Shown: positions 1 to 6,621, counted from the stretch's first letter. The stretch is 7,399 nt of DNA from Paracoccaceae bacterium (GCA_007123625.1 SKKS01000242.1:1-7399), one strand, 5' to 3'. Notes: generated by a model from the letters alone, not told the origin. Numbers and translations: made by a program.

Positions 1-402
1 ACCGGCGTCTTCAACACCATCCACCCGATCTGGCCCGGCATGCGCGAGCGGAAGTTCGGGCGCGTGGTGGTGATCTCGTCGGTCAACGGGCAGAAGGGCC
101 AGTTCGCGCAGGTGAATTACGCCGCAACCAAGGCCGGCGACATTGGCATCGTCAGGTCGCTCGCGCAGGAAGGCGCGCGGGCCGGAATCACCGCGAACGC
201 GATCTGCCCCGGCTACATCGCCACCGAAATGGTCATGGCCGTTCCCGAGAAGGTGCGCGAAACCATCATCGCCGGGATTCCCGCAGGGCGCCTGGGCGAA
301 CCAGAAGAGATCGCGCGCTGCGTGACCTTCCTTGTTGCGGACGATGCAAGCTTCATCAACGGCGCGACGATCTCGGCCAACGGTGCGCAATTCTTCGCTT
401 GA
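1..402 (+). CDS. phaB: Acetoacetyl-CoA reductase (PhaB), 3' part
   Basis: This is a short-chain dehydrogenase/reductase open from the first base of the window; the start codon lies upstream, and 133 C-terminal residues are visible of a family length near 240. PhaB reduces acetoacetyl-CoA with NADPH to (R)-3-hydroxybutyryl-CoA, the monomer for polyhydroxybutyrate synthesis in the cytoplasm. The visible part contains the catalytic Ser (S27, in ISSVNGQKGQF), Tyr (Y40) and Lys (K44) in the YxxxK spacing, with Ser 13 residues before Tyr as in characterised PhaB. The block SVNGQKGQFAQVNYAATKAG and the later PGYIATEMV are PhaB hallmarks rather than those of the related FabG; Y72 in PGY matches the substrate-loop Tyr known in PhaB. 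The Rossmann nucleotide-binding half is outside the window. The gene is followed 24 bases later by a strong terminator hairpin, so it probably ends its operon (phaA would be expected upstream, not seen). Closest alternative is another 3-oxoacyl reductase, which is less likely. Confidence 0.93.
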   Translation, partial: TGVFNTIHPIWPGMRERKFGRVVVISSVNGQKGQFAQVNYAATKAGDIGIVRSLAQEGARAGITANAICPGYIATEMVMAVPEKVRETIIAGIPAGRLGEPEEIARCVTFLVADDASFINGATISANGAQFFA

Positions 403-417
403 TTGTCGACGAGACTG

Positions 418-452
418 AAAAAAATGACGGCCCGCACGCGCGGGCCGTTTTT
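418..452. terminator. Bidirectional intrinsic terminator between convergent genes
   Basis: A perfect 9-bp stem (ACGGCCCGC at 427-435 with GCGGGCCGT at 440-448) closes an ACGC loop. On the plus strand it runs into five T (448-452). Seven A lie on the other side (418-424), so the minus-strand transcript also gets a U-run after the hairpin. It sits 24 bases after phaB and about 80 bases after the stop of the convergent DUF465-like gene, so it can end both transcripts. Confidence 0.9.
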
Positions 453-532
453 CATGTTTTCGAACAACTGCAACGTTTCAATAGTGGATCATTGAGCGGT
501 TCACTTTGCTTGTGCCGCGCATGTCCGAACGC

Positions 533-700
533 TCAGGTCGGCGCCAGTCGATGGATCTCTTCCTTCAGGCGCAGTTTCTGTTTTTTCATCTCGGCAATCC
601 GATGAGGGTCGGCGGACGGAGTCCGTTGCGCAACTTCCACCTCTTCGGACAGTCGTTCATGCTTCCTGCGGAGTTCCTCGATGTGCGCGTGCAGTGACAT
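533..700 (-). CDS. Small DUF465/YdcH-like coiled-coil protein
   Basis: A 55-residue ORF, shorter than common ORF length cut-offs. The start is supported by a near-perfect Shine-Dalgarno sequence (AAAGGAGG at 714-707 on the minus strand) six bases before the ATG. The protein begins MSLHAHIEELRRKHERLSEE and ends LKEEIHRLAPT. It consists of two charged amphipathic helices (about residues 3-25 and 32-52) joined by a short TPSADPHR turn. The pattern of an N-terminal LxxxHxxLxxxI segment and a C-terminal LKKxKLxLKDEI-like helix is that of the DUF465/YdcH family (about 55-80 residues), which is widespread in alphaproteobacteria. The family has no settled biochemical role, so none is assigned here. 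There is no signal peptide, membrane segment or Cys. It faces phaB across the shared terminator and lies 227 bases after the end of ate, far enough to have its own promoter. Gene identity is well supported by start site and family resemblance; function is unknown. Confidence 0.85.
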   Translation of the reverse strand: MSLHAHIEELRRKHERLSEEVEVAQRTPSADPHRIAEMKKQKLRLKEEIHRLAPT

Positions 701-771
701 TAGCGTCCTCCTTTAATGAATGCATGGTCCTCGCATTGCACCACAGATGTCGCGTTTTGTCACCAGAATTA

Positions 772-783
772 CACAAGCTTGTG
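772..783. promoter_or_regulatory. 12-bp perfect palindrome upstream of the DUF465-like gene
   Basis: CACAAGCTTGTG is a perfect two-fold symmetric site 72-83 bases upstream of the DUF465-like start codon, inside the 227-base stretch (701-927) that holds no convincing gene on either strand. Its position suits an operator for that gene, but no regulator family is recognised and I could not place clear -35/-10 boxes next to it. It may be chance; a 12-bp palindrome alone is modest evidence. Confidence 0.3.
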
Positions 784-927
784 CTGTCGATCGGTTGATA
801 TCCGCCATCAGTGTTTCCAGACCGTTCACCACGACTACGGCATGGCGGGCGGCGAACATGGCCCGATGCCGCACCTGCGCAATGCCTGTCGGCTCGTCCA
901 AACACGGTGACCACGCGTCTTGTGGGG

Positions 928-1797
928 TCAATCCTTGGCGGGGCCGGGGCGACGGCGGGTCGGAATGCGCACCGATGCGGGCATCGATTCGGGCAGGGTG
1001 ATGCGGGCCACCTGCTCGGCGATGGGTGGCACTGACAGCGGGTGTGTGGTGTCCTCGAACGCTTCCGGGGTGTCCAGTTGGCGCCATTCACCCTGATGAT
1101 ACAGCTCAAGCGCGTTAAAGCGCGCCTTGTAGTCCATCTTGGGGCTGCCGGGCACCCAGTAGCCCAGATAAACGAACGGCAGACCGGCTTCGTGCGCAAG
1201 TGCGACATGATCCAGAATCATGTAGGTGCCCAGACTGTCGCGGGCGCGTTCCGGATCGAAGAAGGAATAGACCAGGCTCAGCCCGTCATCGAGCACATCG
1301 GTCAGGCAGACCGCCGCCAACGAGCGACCCCCGTGTTGCGCCGGCGTCGTGTATTCGATCACCCGCGACCGTACCGGCGTTTCCTCGATCATCGCGGCGA
1401 ATTCGAACACATCCATATCGGCCATGCCGCCATCGGCGTGGCGGCTGTCCAGATAGCGGCGGAACAGATCGAACTGGGCTTCGGTCGCCCAGGGACTGGT
1501 GGCTTCGCGCCGCAGGTCGCGGTTGCGCTGAATGATCCGCCGCATGGACCGGCGCGGCGTGAAATCGGCCACGCGGATCCGCGCCGACAGACAGGCCGAA
1601 CATTCCGCACAGGACGGGCGGTACAGCACGTTCTGCGACCGACGAAACCCTTGCTTCGACAAGGTGTCGTTCATGGCCGTAGCATGTTCACCCTGCAACG
1701 CGGTGAAAAGCTTGCGCTCCATCCGCCCGGCCAGATACGGGCAGGGTTGCGGGGCCGTCACATAGAATTGCGGCGCAATGGGCAGGGTGTGGCGCAT
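928..1797 (-). CDS. bpt: Aminoacyl-tRNA-protein transferase (Bpt/Ate family)
   Basis: A 289-residue enzyme of the bacterial ATE family, which transfers leucine (Bpt type) or arginine (Ate type) from charged tRNA to the N-terminus of proteins that begin with Asp or Glu. This makes them N-end-rule substrates for ClpS/ClpAP. The N-terminal ATE_N half (about residues 10-80) carries C19 in QPCPYL and the cluster C63, C66, C69 in SCAECSAC. The C-terminal ATE_C half (about 100-240) has LSLVYSFFDPE (174-183), DSLGTYMILDHVALAHEAGLP and YLGYWVPGSPKMDYKARF (210-227), all family signatures. The ATG at 1797 is chosen because family members start MRHTLPIAPQFYV. A TTG 14 codons upstream is also in frame but adds an atypical extension; a GGAG lies 12 bases before the chosen ATG, slightly far. 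It follows the RDD gene by 69 bases on the same strand. Older annotation calls these 'arginyltransferase'; leucyl specificity is more usual in bacteria, but the sequence alone does not settle it. Confidence 0.95.
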   Translation of the reverse strand: MRHTLPIAPQFYVTAPQPCPYLAGRMERKLFTALQGEHATAMNDTLSKQGFRRSQNVLYRPSCAECSACLSARIRVADFTPRRSMRRIIQRNRDLRREATSPWATEAQFDLFRRYLDSRHADGGMADMDVFEFAAMIEETPVRSRVIEYTTPAQHGGRSLAAVCLTDVLDDGLSLVYSFFDPERARDSLGTYMILDHVALAHEAGLPFVYLGYWVPGSPKMDYKARFNALELYHQGEWRQLDTPEAFEDTTHPLSVPPIAEQVARITLPESMPASVRIPTRRRPGPAKD

Positions 1798-1815
1798 GTC
1801 CAGAAAACGCTCCGT

Positions 1816-1831
1816 CTGTCGATCATGACAG
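1816..1831. repeat. Inverted repeat in the RDD-ate gap
   Basis: CTGTC-GATCAT-GACAG, two perfect 5-bp arms around a 6-base spacer, sits 19-34 bases before the ate start. It overlaps the -10 element and start-site region of the weak promoter proposed at 1830-1858. It could be an operator or a small hairpin in the ate leader. The arms are short, so chance occurrence cannot be excluded. Confidence 0.25.
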
Positions 1832-1858
1832 CCTAGCAACCGGCGCAGCCTTCGCCAA
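1830..1858 (-). promoter_or_regulatory. Possible internal promoter for ate
   Basis: On the minus strand, TTGGCG (1858-1853) and TAGGCT (1835-1830) are separated by 17 bases, matching 4/6 and 3/6 of the sigma-70 consensus. They lie in the only gap of the ybaK-RDD-ate group, upstream of the ate start. The match is weak, and ate may simply be read from the upstream operon promoter. Confidence 0.25.
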
Positions 1859-1866
1859 GCGCGGAA

Positions 1867-2301
1867 TCACGTCGTTGCCGGACGGTTGAGCATGGTCGTC
1901 CCCAGCGCCAGATCATGAAGCCCCTGTCGGTAAGGGGTGACCAGAATGGTCACGATCGAGCCGATCTGCGTGATGACGAACAGCATGATCCCCGCATGCA
2001 GCACGCTGTAGATCGCCGCCGTCGCAGGGTCGGGCGCGCGCCCGTCCAGATGGCGCCAGCGCAGGCCGGTCACCATCATCCCGAAAGTGGCGCCATAGCG
2101 TGACAGGGTCACGGTGCGGTAGCCGATGCTGACCGCCGCGAACAGGACCGGAAAGATGAAGGCCCCGATGAACAGGGTCATCACGACAGCGACAAGCGTC
2201 AGCAGCAAGGTAATGACCGTGTCGATCAGCCAGGCCAGCGCGCGCTTGAGCGGCACATCGGCATAGAATTCGGGAAACAGTTCGGGGTCAGGAAGGCTCA
2301 T
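1867..2301 (-). CDS. RDD-family integral membrane protein
   Basis: A 144-residue membrane protein. The RDD signature is visible: Arg20 and Asp27 in LKRALAWLIDTVI at the start of the first membrane helix, and Asp130 in RQGLHDLALGT near the C-terminus. Hydrophobic segments lie at about 22-44, 46-62 and 99-122, so it is an inner-membrane protein with three or more helices. The basic stretch YRTVTLSRYGATFGMMVTGLRWRHLDG (about 61-87, broken here only to locate it) is typical of the inter-helix loop. The biochemical role of most RDD proteins is not known; some have been linked to ion or solute transport, but nothing here assigns a substrate. Its ATG overlaps the stop of the upstream YbaK-like gene by four bases (ATGA), which implies translational coupling, and ate follows 69 bases downstream. 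A role tied to its two tRNA-using neighbours is only a guess from position. Confidence 0.9.
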   Translation of the reverse strand: MSLPDPELFPEFYADVPLKRALAWLIDTVITLLLTLVAVVMTLFIGAFIFPVLFAAVSIGYRTVTLSRYGATFGMMVTGLRWRHLDGRAPDPATAAIYSVLHAGIMLFVITQIGSIVTILVTPYRQGLHDLALGTTMLNRPATT

Positions 2302-2765
2302 TCAGTGAACTCCGCAACGGTCGCTCCGGCCAGCGCCACAAGGCGCGCGGGGGCGATGGCAAAGACATGGCGCGGCGTCCCTGCCGCGGCCCAGACCTGC
2401 GCGAAGTCCATCAGGCGCGGATCGGCCCATGTCGGGCTTGGCGTCAGATGCCCCACCGGGGCCACACCGCCGATGGCGAACCCGGTCGCCGTGCGCACCG
2501 CGGCCGCATCGGCGCGCACCAGCGCCTCGCCCGCCAGTTCCGAGGCACGCGCCGCATCGATACGGTTGCCGCCTGCCGCCAGAAACAAGCGGATGCGCCC
2601 GCTGTCGGCACCTTGAAGGATGATCGACTTGACGATCTGATCCAGCGCGCAGCCGACGGCGGCGGCCGCCATTTCGGCGGTGCGGGTTTCTCCGGGCTCG
2701 CGAATCTCGGGCGTGATTCCGGCGGCTTCGAGCGCCGCACGCACGCGTTTGAGGCTTTTGCTCAT
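2298..2765 (-). CDS. YbaK/EbsC-family aminoacyl-tRNA deacylase
   Basis: A 155-residue single-domain protein of the YbaK/ProX editing family, cytoplasmic enzymes that hydrolyse mischarged aminoacyl-tRNA in trans (for example Cys-tRNA(Pro) by YbaK, Ala-tRNA(Pro) by ProXp-ala). Visible signatures are LDQIVKSIIL (41-50) with the conserved Lys46, FLAAGGNRID (61-70), and FAIGGVAPVGH (96-106), which corresponds to the family's IGGxSPxG motif. The start is the ATG at 2765, with AAAGGA seven bases upstream; the frame stays open much further upstream, but that part has no family resemblance. Compared with E. coli YbaK, the spacing suggests the broader YbaK/EbsC group, so substrate specificity is left open and no gene symbol is given. 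Its stop overlaps the RDD start by ATGA, and it appears to be the first gene of a ybaK-RDD-ate unit. Confidence 0.9.
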   Translation of the reverse strand: MSKSLKRVRAALEAAGITPEIREPGETRTAEMAAAAVGCALDQIVKSIILQGADSGRIRLFLAAGGNRIDAARASELAGEALVRADAAAVRTATGFAIGGVAPVGHLTPSPTWADPRLMDFAQVWAAAGTPRHVFAIAPARLVALAGATVAEFTE

Positions 2766-2980
2766 GGGCAGTCCTTTCGCGCCCAGCAAACGCCGAAGCG
2801 CCGCCGGATGCAAGAGGGGGCGGCTCCGGGTTGCGTTCTCCGGCACGCGGTGTGCACCACCGGTTGCCCCCGAAGGGACCGCAGGCGCGACCGGAGTCAC
2901 GAAACCGGACGGGATCCACAACTTGTCGTGGCGCTGCCCGGCTGCGCTGCCAACCGTGCCTTTGGGGGTGAACCGCAGTC
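2766..2980. other. 215-base gap between the GDPD and YbaK-like genes; no gene seen
   Basis: No frame here resembles a protein I recognise; the open frame on the minus strand running into the ybaK start is rich in Pro/Gly/Arg and has no start with a ribosome site other than the one used. A promoter for ybaK-RDD-ate is expected here. The best I can find is a poor CTTGCA about 45 bases before the start, without a good -10 box. No clear terminator hairpin with a T-run follows the upstream phosphodiesterase gene. A GGCAGCGC octamer occurs twice on the minus strand close to the end of that gene. Confidence 0.5.
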
Positions 2981-3754
2981 TCAGGCCGCAGGCCATTCTC
3001 CGCGCTTCGTCATGATATCGCGCAGGAACGTCGGGCGATCGGTCATGATGGCATCCACACCCATGTCCAGCAGGCGCGTCATCTCGGCGCCTTCGTTCAC
3101 GGTCCAGACCTGAACCTGTATGCCGCGCGCATGCGCCGCCCGAACCAGACGCGATGTCACCACGGGGATGCCCTTGTGGCGCACCGGTACCTGCACCACC
3201 GGAAACGGAGTGCCCTGCAGCACCGGCAGCCCAAGGCCCGCCAACCACAACCGCGCAACACCCGCATGCGCGGGCGACCAGCACAGCGTCGGGCCAAGTG
3301 CTGCGCGCAATCGGCGTGTGCGGTCGGGCGCGAACGCGCCAACACAAACGCGGTCCAGAACCTTCATCCTCTCCAGAAGCGCCGCCAATGGGTCCACAAC
3401 CGCGTCGGACTTTGCCTCGATCGCCACATGCAGGCGGGGGAAGGACTCCAGCACCTCTGACAGGAGCGGCACCGCGGCGCCGCCTTTCGTGCGCAGTGCC
3501 CGCAGCGTTGCCCAGTCCAGCGCTGCGATCGGGCGGGGATCGTTGAACATGCGCGCCAGCGTGTCATCATGATGGACCACAACCTGACCGTCGGTGGTGG
3601 CGTGCACATCAAGCTCCACATGGCTGTAACCCAGCCCGACCGCATGCAGGAAGGCGGGCAGGGTGTTTTCCTCGACTTCGAGCGCCCCGCCCCTGTGCGC
3701 GATGGCCAGCGGGCGGGGGTGGTCCAGAAACGGGTGCGATGCGGTGGCGGTCAT
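2981..3754 (-). CDS. Glycerophosphodiester phosphodiesterase family protein
   Basis: A 257-residue TIM-barrel GDPD-family protein, an enzyme class that splits glycerophosphodiesters (deacylated phospholipids) into glycerol-3-phosphate and an alcohol using a divalent metal. The active-site signatures are present: AHRGG (H20, R21), EENTLPAF (28-35), VELDV (E47, D49) and VVVHHDDTLAR with H62-D63. Near the C-terminus, VQVWTVNEG and GVDAIMTDRP are the usual closing motifs. There is no signal peptide or membrane segment, so it should act in the cytoplasm like UgpQ, not in the periplasm like GlpQ. The ATG at 3754 is the only Met near the HRG motif. The frame is open further upstream to 3901, but that extension is Arg-rich, unlike the family, and would overlap the kinase gene. 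The chosen start has no good Shine-Dalgarno sequence, so expression may be weak or initiation unusual. It lies 121 bases after the kinase stop. No ugp transport genes are nearby, so the physiological substrate is open. Confidence 0.93.
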   Translation of the reverse strand: MTATASHPFLDHPRPLAIAHRGGALEVEENTLPAFLHAVGLGYSHVELDVHATTDGQVVVHHDDTLARMFNDPRPIAALDWATLRALRTKGGAAVPLLSEVLESFPRLHVAIEAKSDAVVDPLAALLERMKVLDRVCVGAFAPDRTRRLRAALGPTLCWSPAHAGVARLWLAGLGLPVLQGTPFPVVQVPVRHKGIPVVTSRLVRAAHARGIQVQVWTVNEGAEMTRLLDMGVDAIMTDRPTFLRDIMTKRGEWPAA

Positions 3755-3875
3755 GGCACCATGATGCCGATTCTGCGCGATCTGTCGAGACCCGCGCGCA
3801 CCTGCGCATCCATGTTTCAATGGGGGTTTTCGCCGGACCCGCACGCCTGCAAAGCTGCGCGCGCGCCGGTACCGT

Positions 3876-6575
3876 TCAACCCGGCAACCCGGAGGCGTCA
3901 TGCTTCGGCTCGACCGGCCTTGCGCCTGCGGGGGTGTGCTTTGCGATCATGTCCAGGATGACCTGCTTGCGCAGGGGTTTCGTCATGTAGTCGCTCATGC
4001 CGCTCTGCATGATCTCGTCAGCGTCGCCGGGCATGGCGTGGGCTGTCAGCGCGATGATCGGTACGGCGTCCCCGCCCGGCAGCGCACGGATCTGGCGCGT
4101 GGCCTCGCGTCCATCCATTTCGGGCATGGACACGTCCATGAACACGACATGGGGACGGAACCGCTGGAACATCGCGACCGCCTCGCGGCCGTTGCAGGCG
4201 AATTCAAGATCGATATCCAGCCCGGCCACCATCTGCCCGAACACCATGCGGTTGGTCCGGTTGTCTTCGGCTGACAGCAGCCGGAGCCTGAAGCCGACAT
4301 CGGCGGATTCGGGCGGCGGTGCCGTTTGCTGCGGATCGCGCTGTGTCATCGACGTGGCGCGATCCGTGTCCGGGACAGCACGCTGGTGGTCGTTCATCTG
4401 GTTTGCAGGCTTGGGTGCCGCATCCGGCGGGGTGTCCCTAAGCGCGCCCGTGCCCAGATCTTTGCCTGCGTTACGCATTGTGGTTTGCGCCGAGTCCGCG
4501 CCACGACCTGTCACCGCGCCAACCACCTTCATGGATGCTTCGCCTTTGCCCGTGCGTGCGGTCGCGCGCGCAATTGGATCGGCTCCGGGCTCTGGCGAGG
4601 TCGGGGCATCAGACTGTTTGCGCGCAGGTGCCTTGCGCGTCTTTCTCGGGGCCGGGGCGCGGGTGGTCGGACGTTTCGATGGACGCTCCGGCGCGCCATC
4701 GTCGGCGGGCGCGTCGGGCTTCGGGCGGCGCGTCGACTTTTTCGCCAGGTGCGCTTGGGCACCGGTATCCGCCGCGGACGGTGGGGCAGGGGATGAGGAC
4801 GCGGCGCCCGCTGCTTCCCCCGCGTGCAGCGCTTTCAGCCGGTCCAGCAGCTCCGTGCGCAGCACCGGCTTGCGTACCAGTGCCGCGAAGAGGCCGCTGC
4901 GGGCAGCTTCGCCCAGGGCGCCGGGGTTGGTGGTCATCAGCAGCATCGGGGCCGGGCAGCCGTGGGCGCGTACCTGTTCTGCAAGGTCGATGGCCGAGAT
5001 ATCCACCAGATCCTGCGCGATGATCACCACATCCGGCGCCGCGTGCGTGGTCAGACGTGCCAACGCCTCGGCCCCGGTTGCGCATGTCGTCAGATCGCTG
5101 GCCATCGTGGTCAGCTGGCGCTCGAGGATGCCGCGATTGACGCGACCCGCATCGACGATCATCACCCGGCCGAGGGACAGCGCAGCGGGATCGCGTTCGG
5201 GGGACTGCGGTTCGGGGCCGGTCACCGACGGAAGCGCGACGGCGAAGCCGAAACAGGATCCGCGCCCCAATTCGGAATCGACCCAGACCTTGCCGCCCAT
5301 GCATTCGATCAGGCTTTTCGTGATCGACAGGCCCAGTCCGGTGCCTTCGAACCGGCGGTTGCTGGCGTCCTCGACCTGGTTGAACTCTCCGAAAACACGA
5401 TCCAGGTTTTCGGGGCTGATGCCGATGCCAGTGTCCTCGACCGTCACATGCAGGCGCGTGGTCGCGTCCTCGACGCCCATGCCGACGACGCGGACCAGCA
5501 CATGCCCCGCGTCGGTGAACTTGACCGCGTTGCCCACAAGATTGGTCAGGACCTGCCGCATGCGCCCCGGATCGGCCACGAAACGGCTGGGCACGAACAT
5601 ATCGTAGTCAAGGATCAGGTCGATACCGCGCCGGAAGGCATCGGGTTGCAGCAGCGTGAGGACATCATGGATGCAGCGCTCCAGGTCAAAGGCCTCGGGG
5701 CGCAGCGACAGCTTGTCGGCCTCGATCTTGGAGTAGTCCAGCACATCGTTGATGATGGCAAGCAACGCTTCGCCCGACGAGCGGATGGTTTCGGCGAACA
5801 GGCGCTGGTCGTCGCTCAGTTCTGTGCCGCACAGGAGGTCGGCCATGCCGACGACACCGTTCATGGGCGTGCGGATTTCATGGCTCATGTTTGCAAGAAA
5901 GGCGGACTTGGCACGATTGGCGACCTCGGCGCGTTCGCGGGCCTCGCGCAGGGCGGCCTGATGCTCCAGCGTGCGGGTGATGTTGCGCCCCAGCGTCACC
6001 ACATCGCCATTGCGCGCGCGCCGTTCGATCAGGCGCACGCTGATTCCCATGGTGAAATGCATCACCTGTTCCGGTATCGCGTCGTCGTGCCAGCGTGCTT
6101 CCATCATGGCGATCCATTCGGCTGGGTCCTGATCACCGATATTCGCCACCCCTTCGTTGGCGCAGATTTCCAGAATGCGACGATAGCTGACACCGATGCA
6201 GACGGCGGGAGAATCGCGAAATGGCCGCAGATAGGCGCGGTTGGCGATTACAAGTCTGCGTTCGGCGCAGAAGATGGCGAAGCCATCGCTCATGGCGTCG
6301 ATGCCGTGGTGAAGGCGCTCTTCGGCAATGTCCACGGCCTCGGCGGTCTGTTCCAGGGTGCGCGTGACCTCTTCCTTCTGGCCTTCGATCTCGGTGGCCT
6401 TCATCCTGGCATGGTCGATCAGGCTGCGTTGAGTGATGATCTGGCCCGAAAGTTCGAGCGAATGGGCATGCAGAAGCTCGTTCATCTGGCGCAGTTCGCG
6501 TTCGGTCTGGATCAGGCGCTGTTCGGCGCGAAGCCGTGCGCGCCGTTCGATCAACAGTCGTTCCGCAAGTCCCAT
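3876..6575 (-). CDS. Cytoplasmic hybrid sensor histidine kinase (coiled coil-PAS-HisKA-HATPase-pseudoREC-linker-REC)
   Basis: An 899-residue hybrid kinase with no membrane helix or signal peptide, so a cytoplasmic sensor. Domains in order: Arg/Glu/Gln-rich coiled coil (about 2-85); PAS domain of the PAS_7 type (about 87-203, GIDAMSDGFAIF); HisKA with phospho-accepting His232 in SHEIRTPMNGVVG; HATPase_c with N-box N349 (LVGNAVKFTD), G1 D381 (DTGIGI) and G2 GTGLGL (411-416); a first receiver (about 469-582); a disordered Pro/Ala/basic linker (585-760); and a second receiver (about 761-880) with E770/D771, phospho-acceptor D814 (VVFMDVSMPEMDG), T844 and K866. The first receiver has Ala520 where the phosphorylated Asp should be and only one of the usual acidic pair, though K569 is kept, so it should not accept phosphate. 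No HPt domain is present; phosphate from D814 would need a separate HPt protein. The start at 6575 is preferred over 6740: it begins at the coiled coil, has GGAG 11 bases upstream and leaves the divergent promoter free. Signal and target are unknown. Confidence 0.95.
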   Translation of the reverse strand: MGLAERLLIERRARLRAEQRLIQTERELRQMNELLHAHSLELSGQIITQRSLIDHARMKATEIEGQKEEVTRTLEQTAEAVDIAEERLHHGIDAMSDGFAIFCAERRLVIANRAYLRPFRDSPAVCIGVSYRRILEICANEGVANIGDQDPAEWIAMMEARWHDDAIPEQVMHFTMGISVRLIERRARNGDVVTLGRNITRTLEHQAALREARERAEVANRAKSAFLANMSHEIRTPMNGVVGMADLLCGTELSDDQRLFAETIRSSGEALLAIINDVLDYSKIEADKLSLRPEAFDLERCIHDVLTLLQPDAFRRGIDLILDYDMFVPSRFVADPGRMRQVLTNLVGNAVKFTDAGHVLVRVVGMGVEDATTRLHVTVEDTGIGISPENLDRVFGEFNQVEDASNRRFEGTGLGLSITKSLIECMGGKVWVDSELGRGSCFGFAVALPSVTGPEPQSPERDPAALSLGRVMIVDAGRVNRGILERQLTTMASDLTTCATGAEALARLTTHAAPDVVIIAQDLVDISAIDLAEQVRAHGCPAPMLLMTTNPGALGEAARSGLFAALVRKPVLRTELLDRLKALHAGEAAGAASSSPAPPSAADTGAQAHLAKKSTRRPKPDAPADDGAPERPSKRPTTRAPAPRKTRKAPARKQSDAPTSPEPGADPIARATARTGKGEASMKVVGAVTGRGADSAQTTMRNAGKDLGTGALRDTPPDAAPKPANQMNDHQRAVPDTDRATSMTQRDPQQTAPPPESADVGFRLRLLSAEDNRTNRMVFGQMVAGLDIDLEFACNGREAVAMFQRFRPHVVFMDVSMPEMDGREATRQIRALPGGDAVPIIALTAHAMPGDADEIMQSGMSDYMTKPLRKQVILDMIAKHTPAGARPVEPKHDASGLPG

Positions 6576-6621
6576 ACCGCCTGTCGCTCCGTATGCTGGC
6601 CGGTCCTCCGGCGGCGCGATA

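Noticed and set aside
713..1087. 124-residue minus-strand frame covering the ate-DUF465 gap
   Set aside because: Half of it overlaps the ate C-terminus in another frame. The remainder has a start without a ribosome site and no family resemblance, so the gap is treated as non-coding.
2766..3347. Upstream extension of the YbaK-like frame, which stays open to 3347
   Set aside because: The extension overlaps the phosphodiesterase gene, has no family similarity and is Pro/Gly/Arg-rich; the ATG at 2765 has a good ribosome site and gives the normal family length.
3755..3875. Terminator between the kinase and the phosphodiesterase
   Set aside because: The GC-rich repeats here (CCGGGTTG twice, alternating GC) form no clean stem followed by a T-run, so read-through cannot be excluded and no terminator is called.
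3755..3901. N-terminal extension of the phosphodiesterase up to 3901
   Set aside because: The added residues are Arg-rich, contain no signal peptide, overlap the kinase stop, and family members begin shortly before the HRG motif.
3997..5607. 536-residue open frame on the plus strand, antisense to the kinase
   Set aside because: Ser/Arg/Ala-rich composition with no recognisable motif; it is a shadow of the kinase coding frame.
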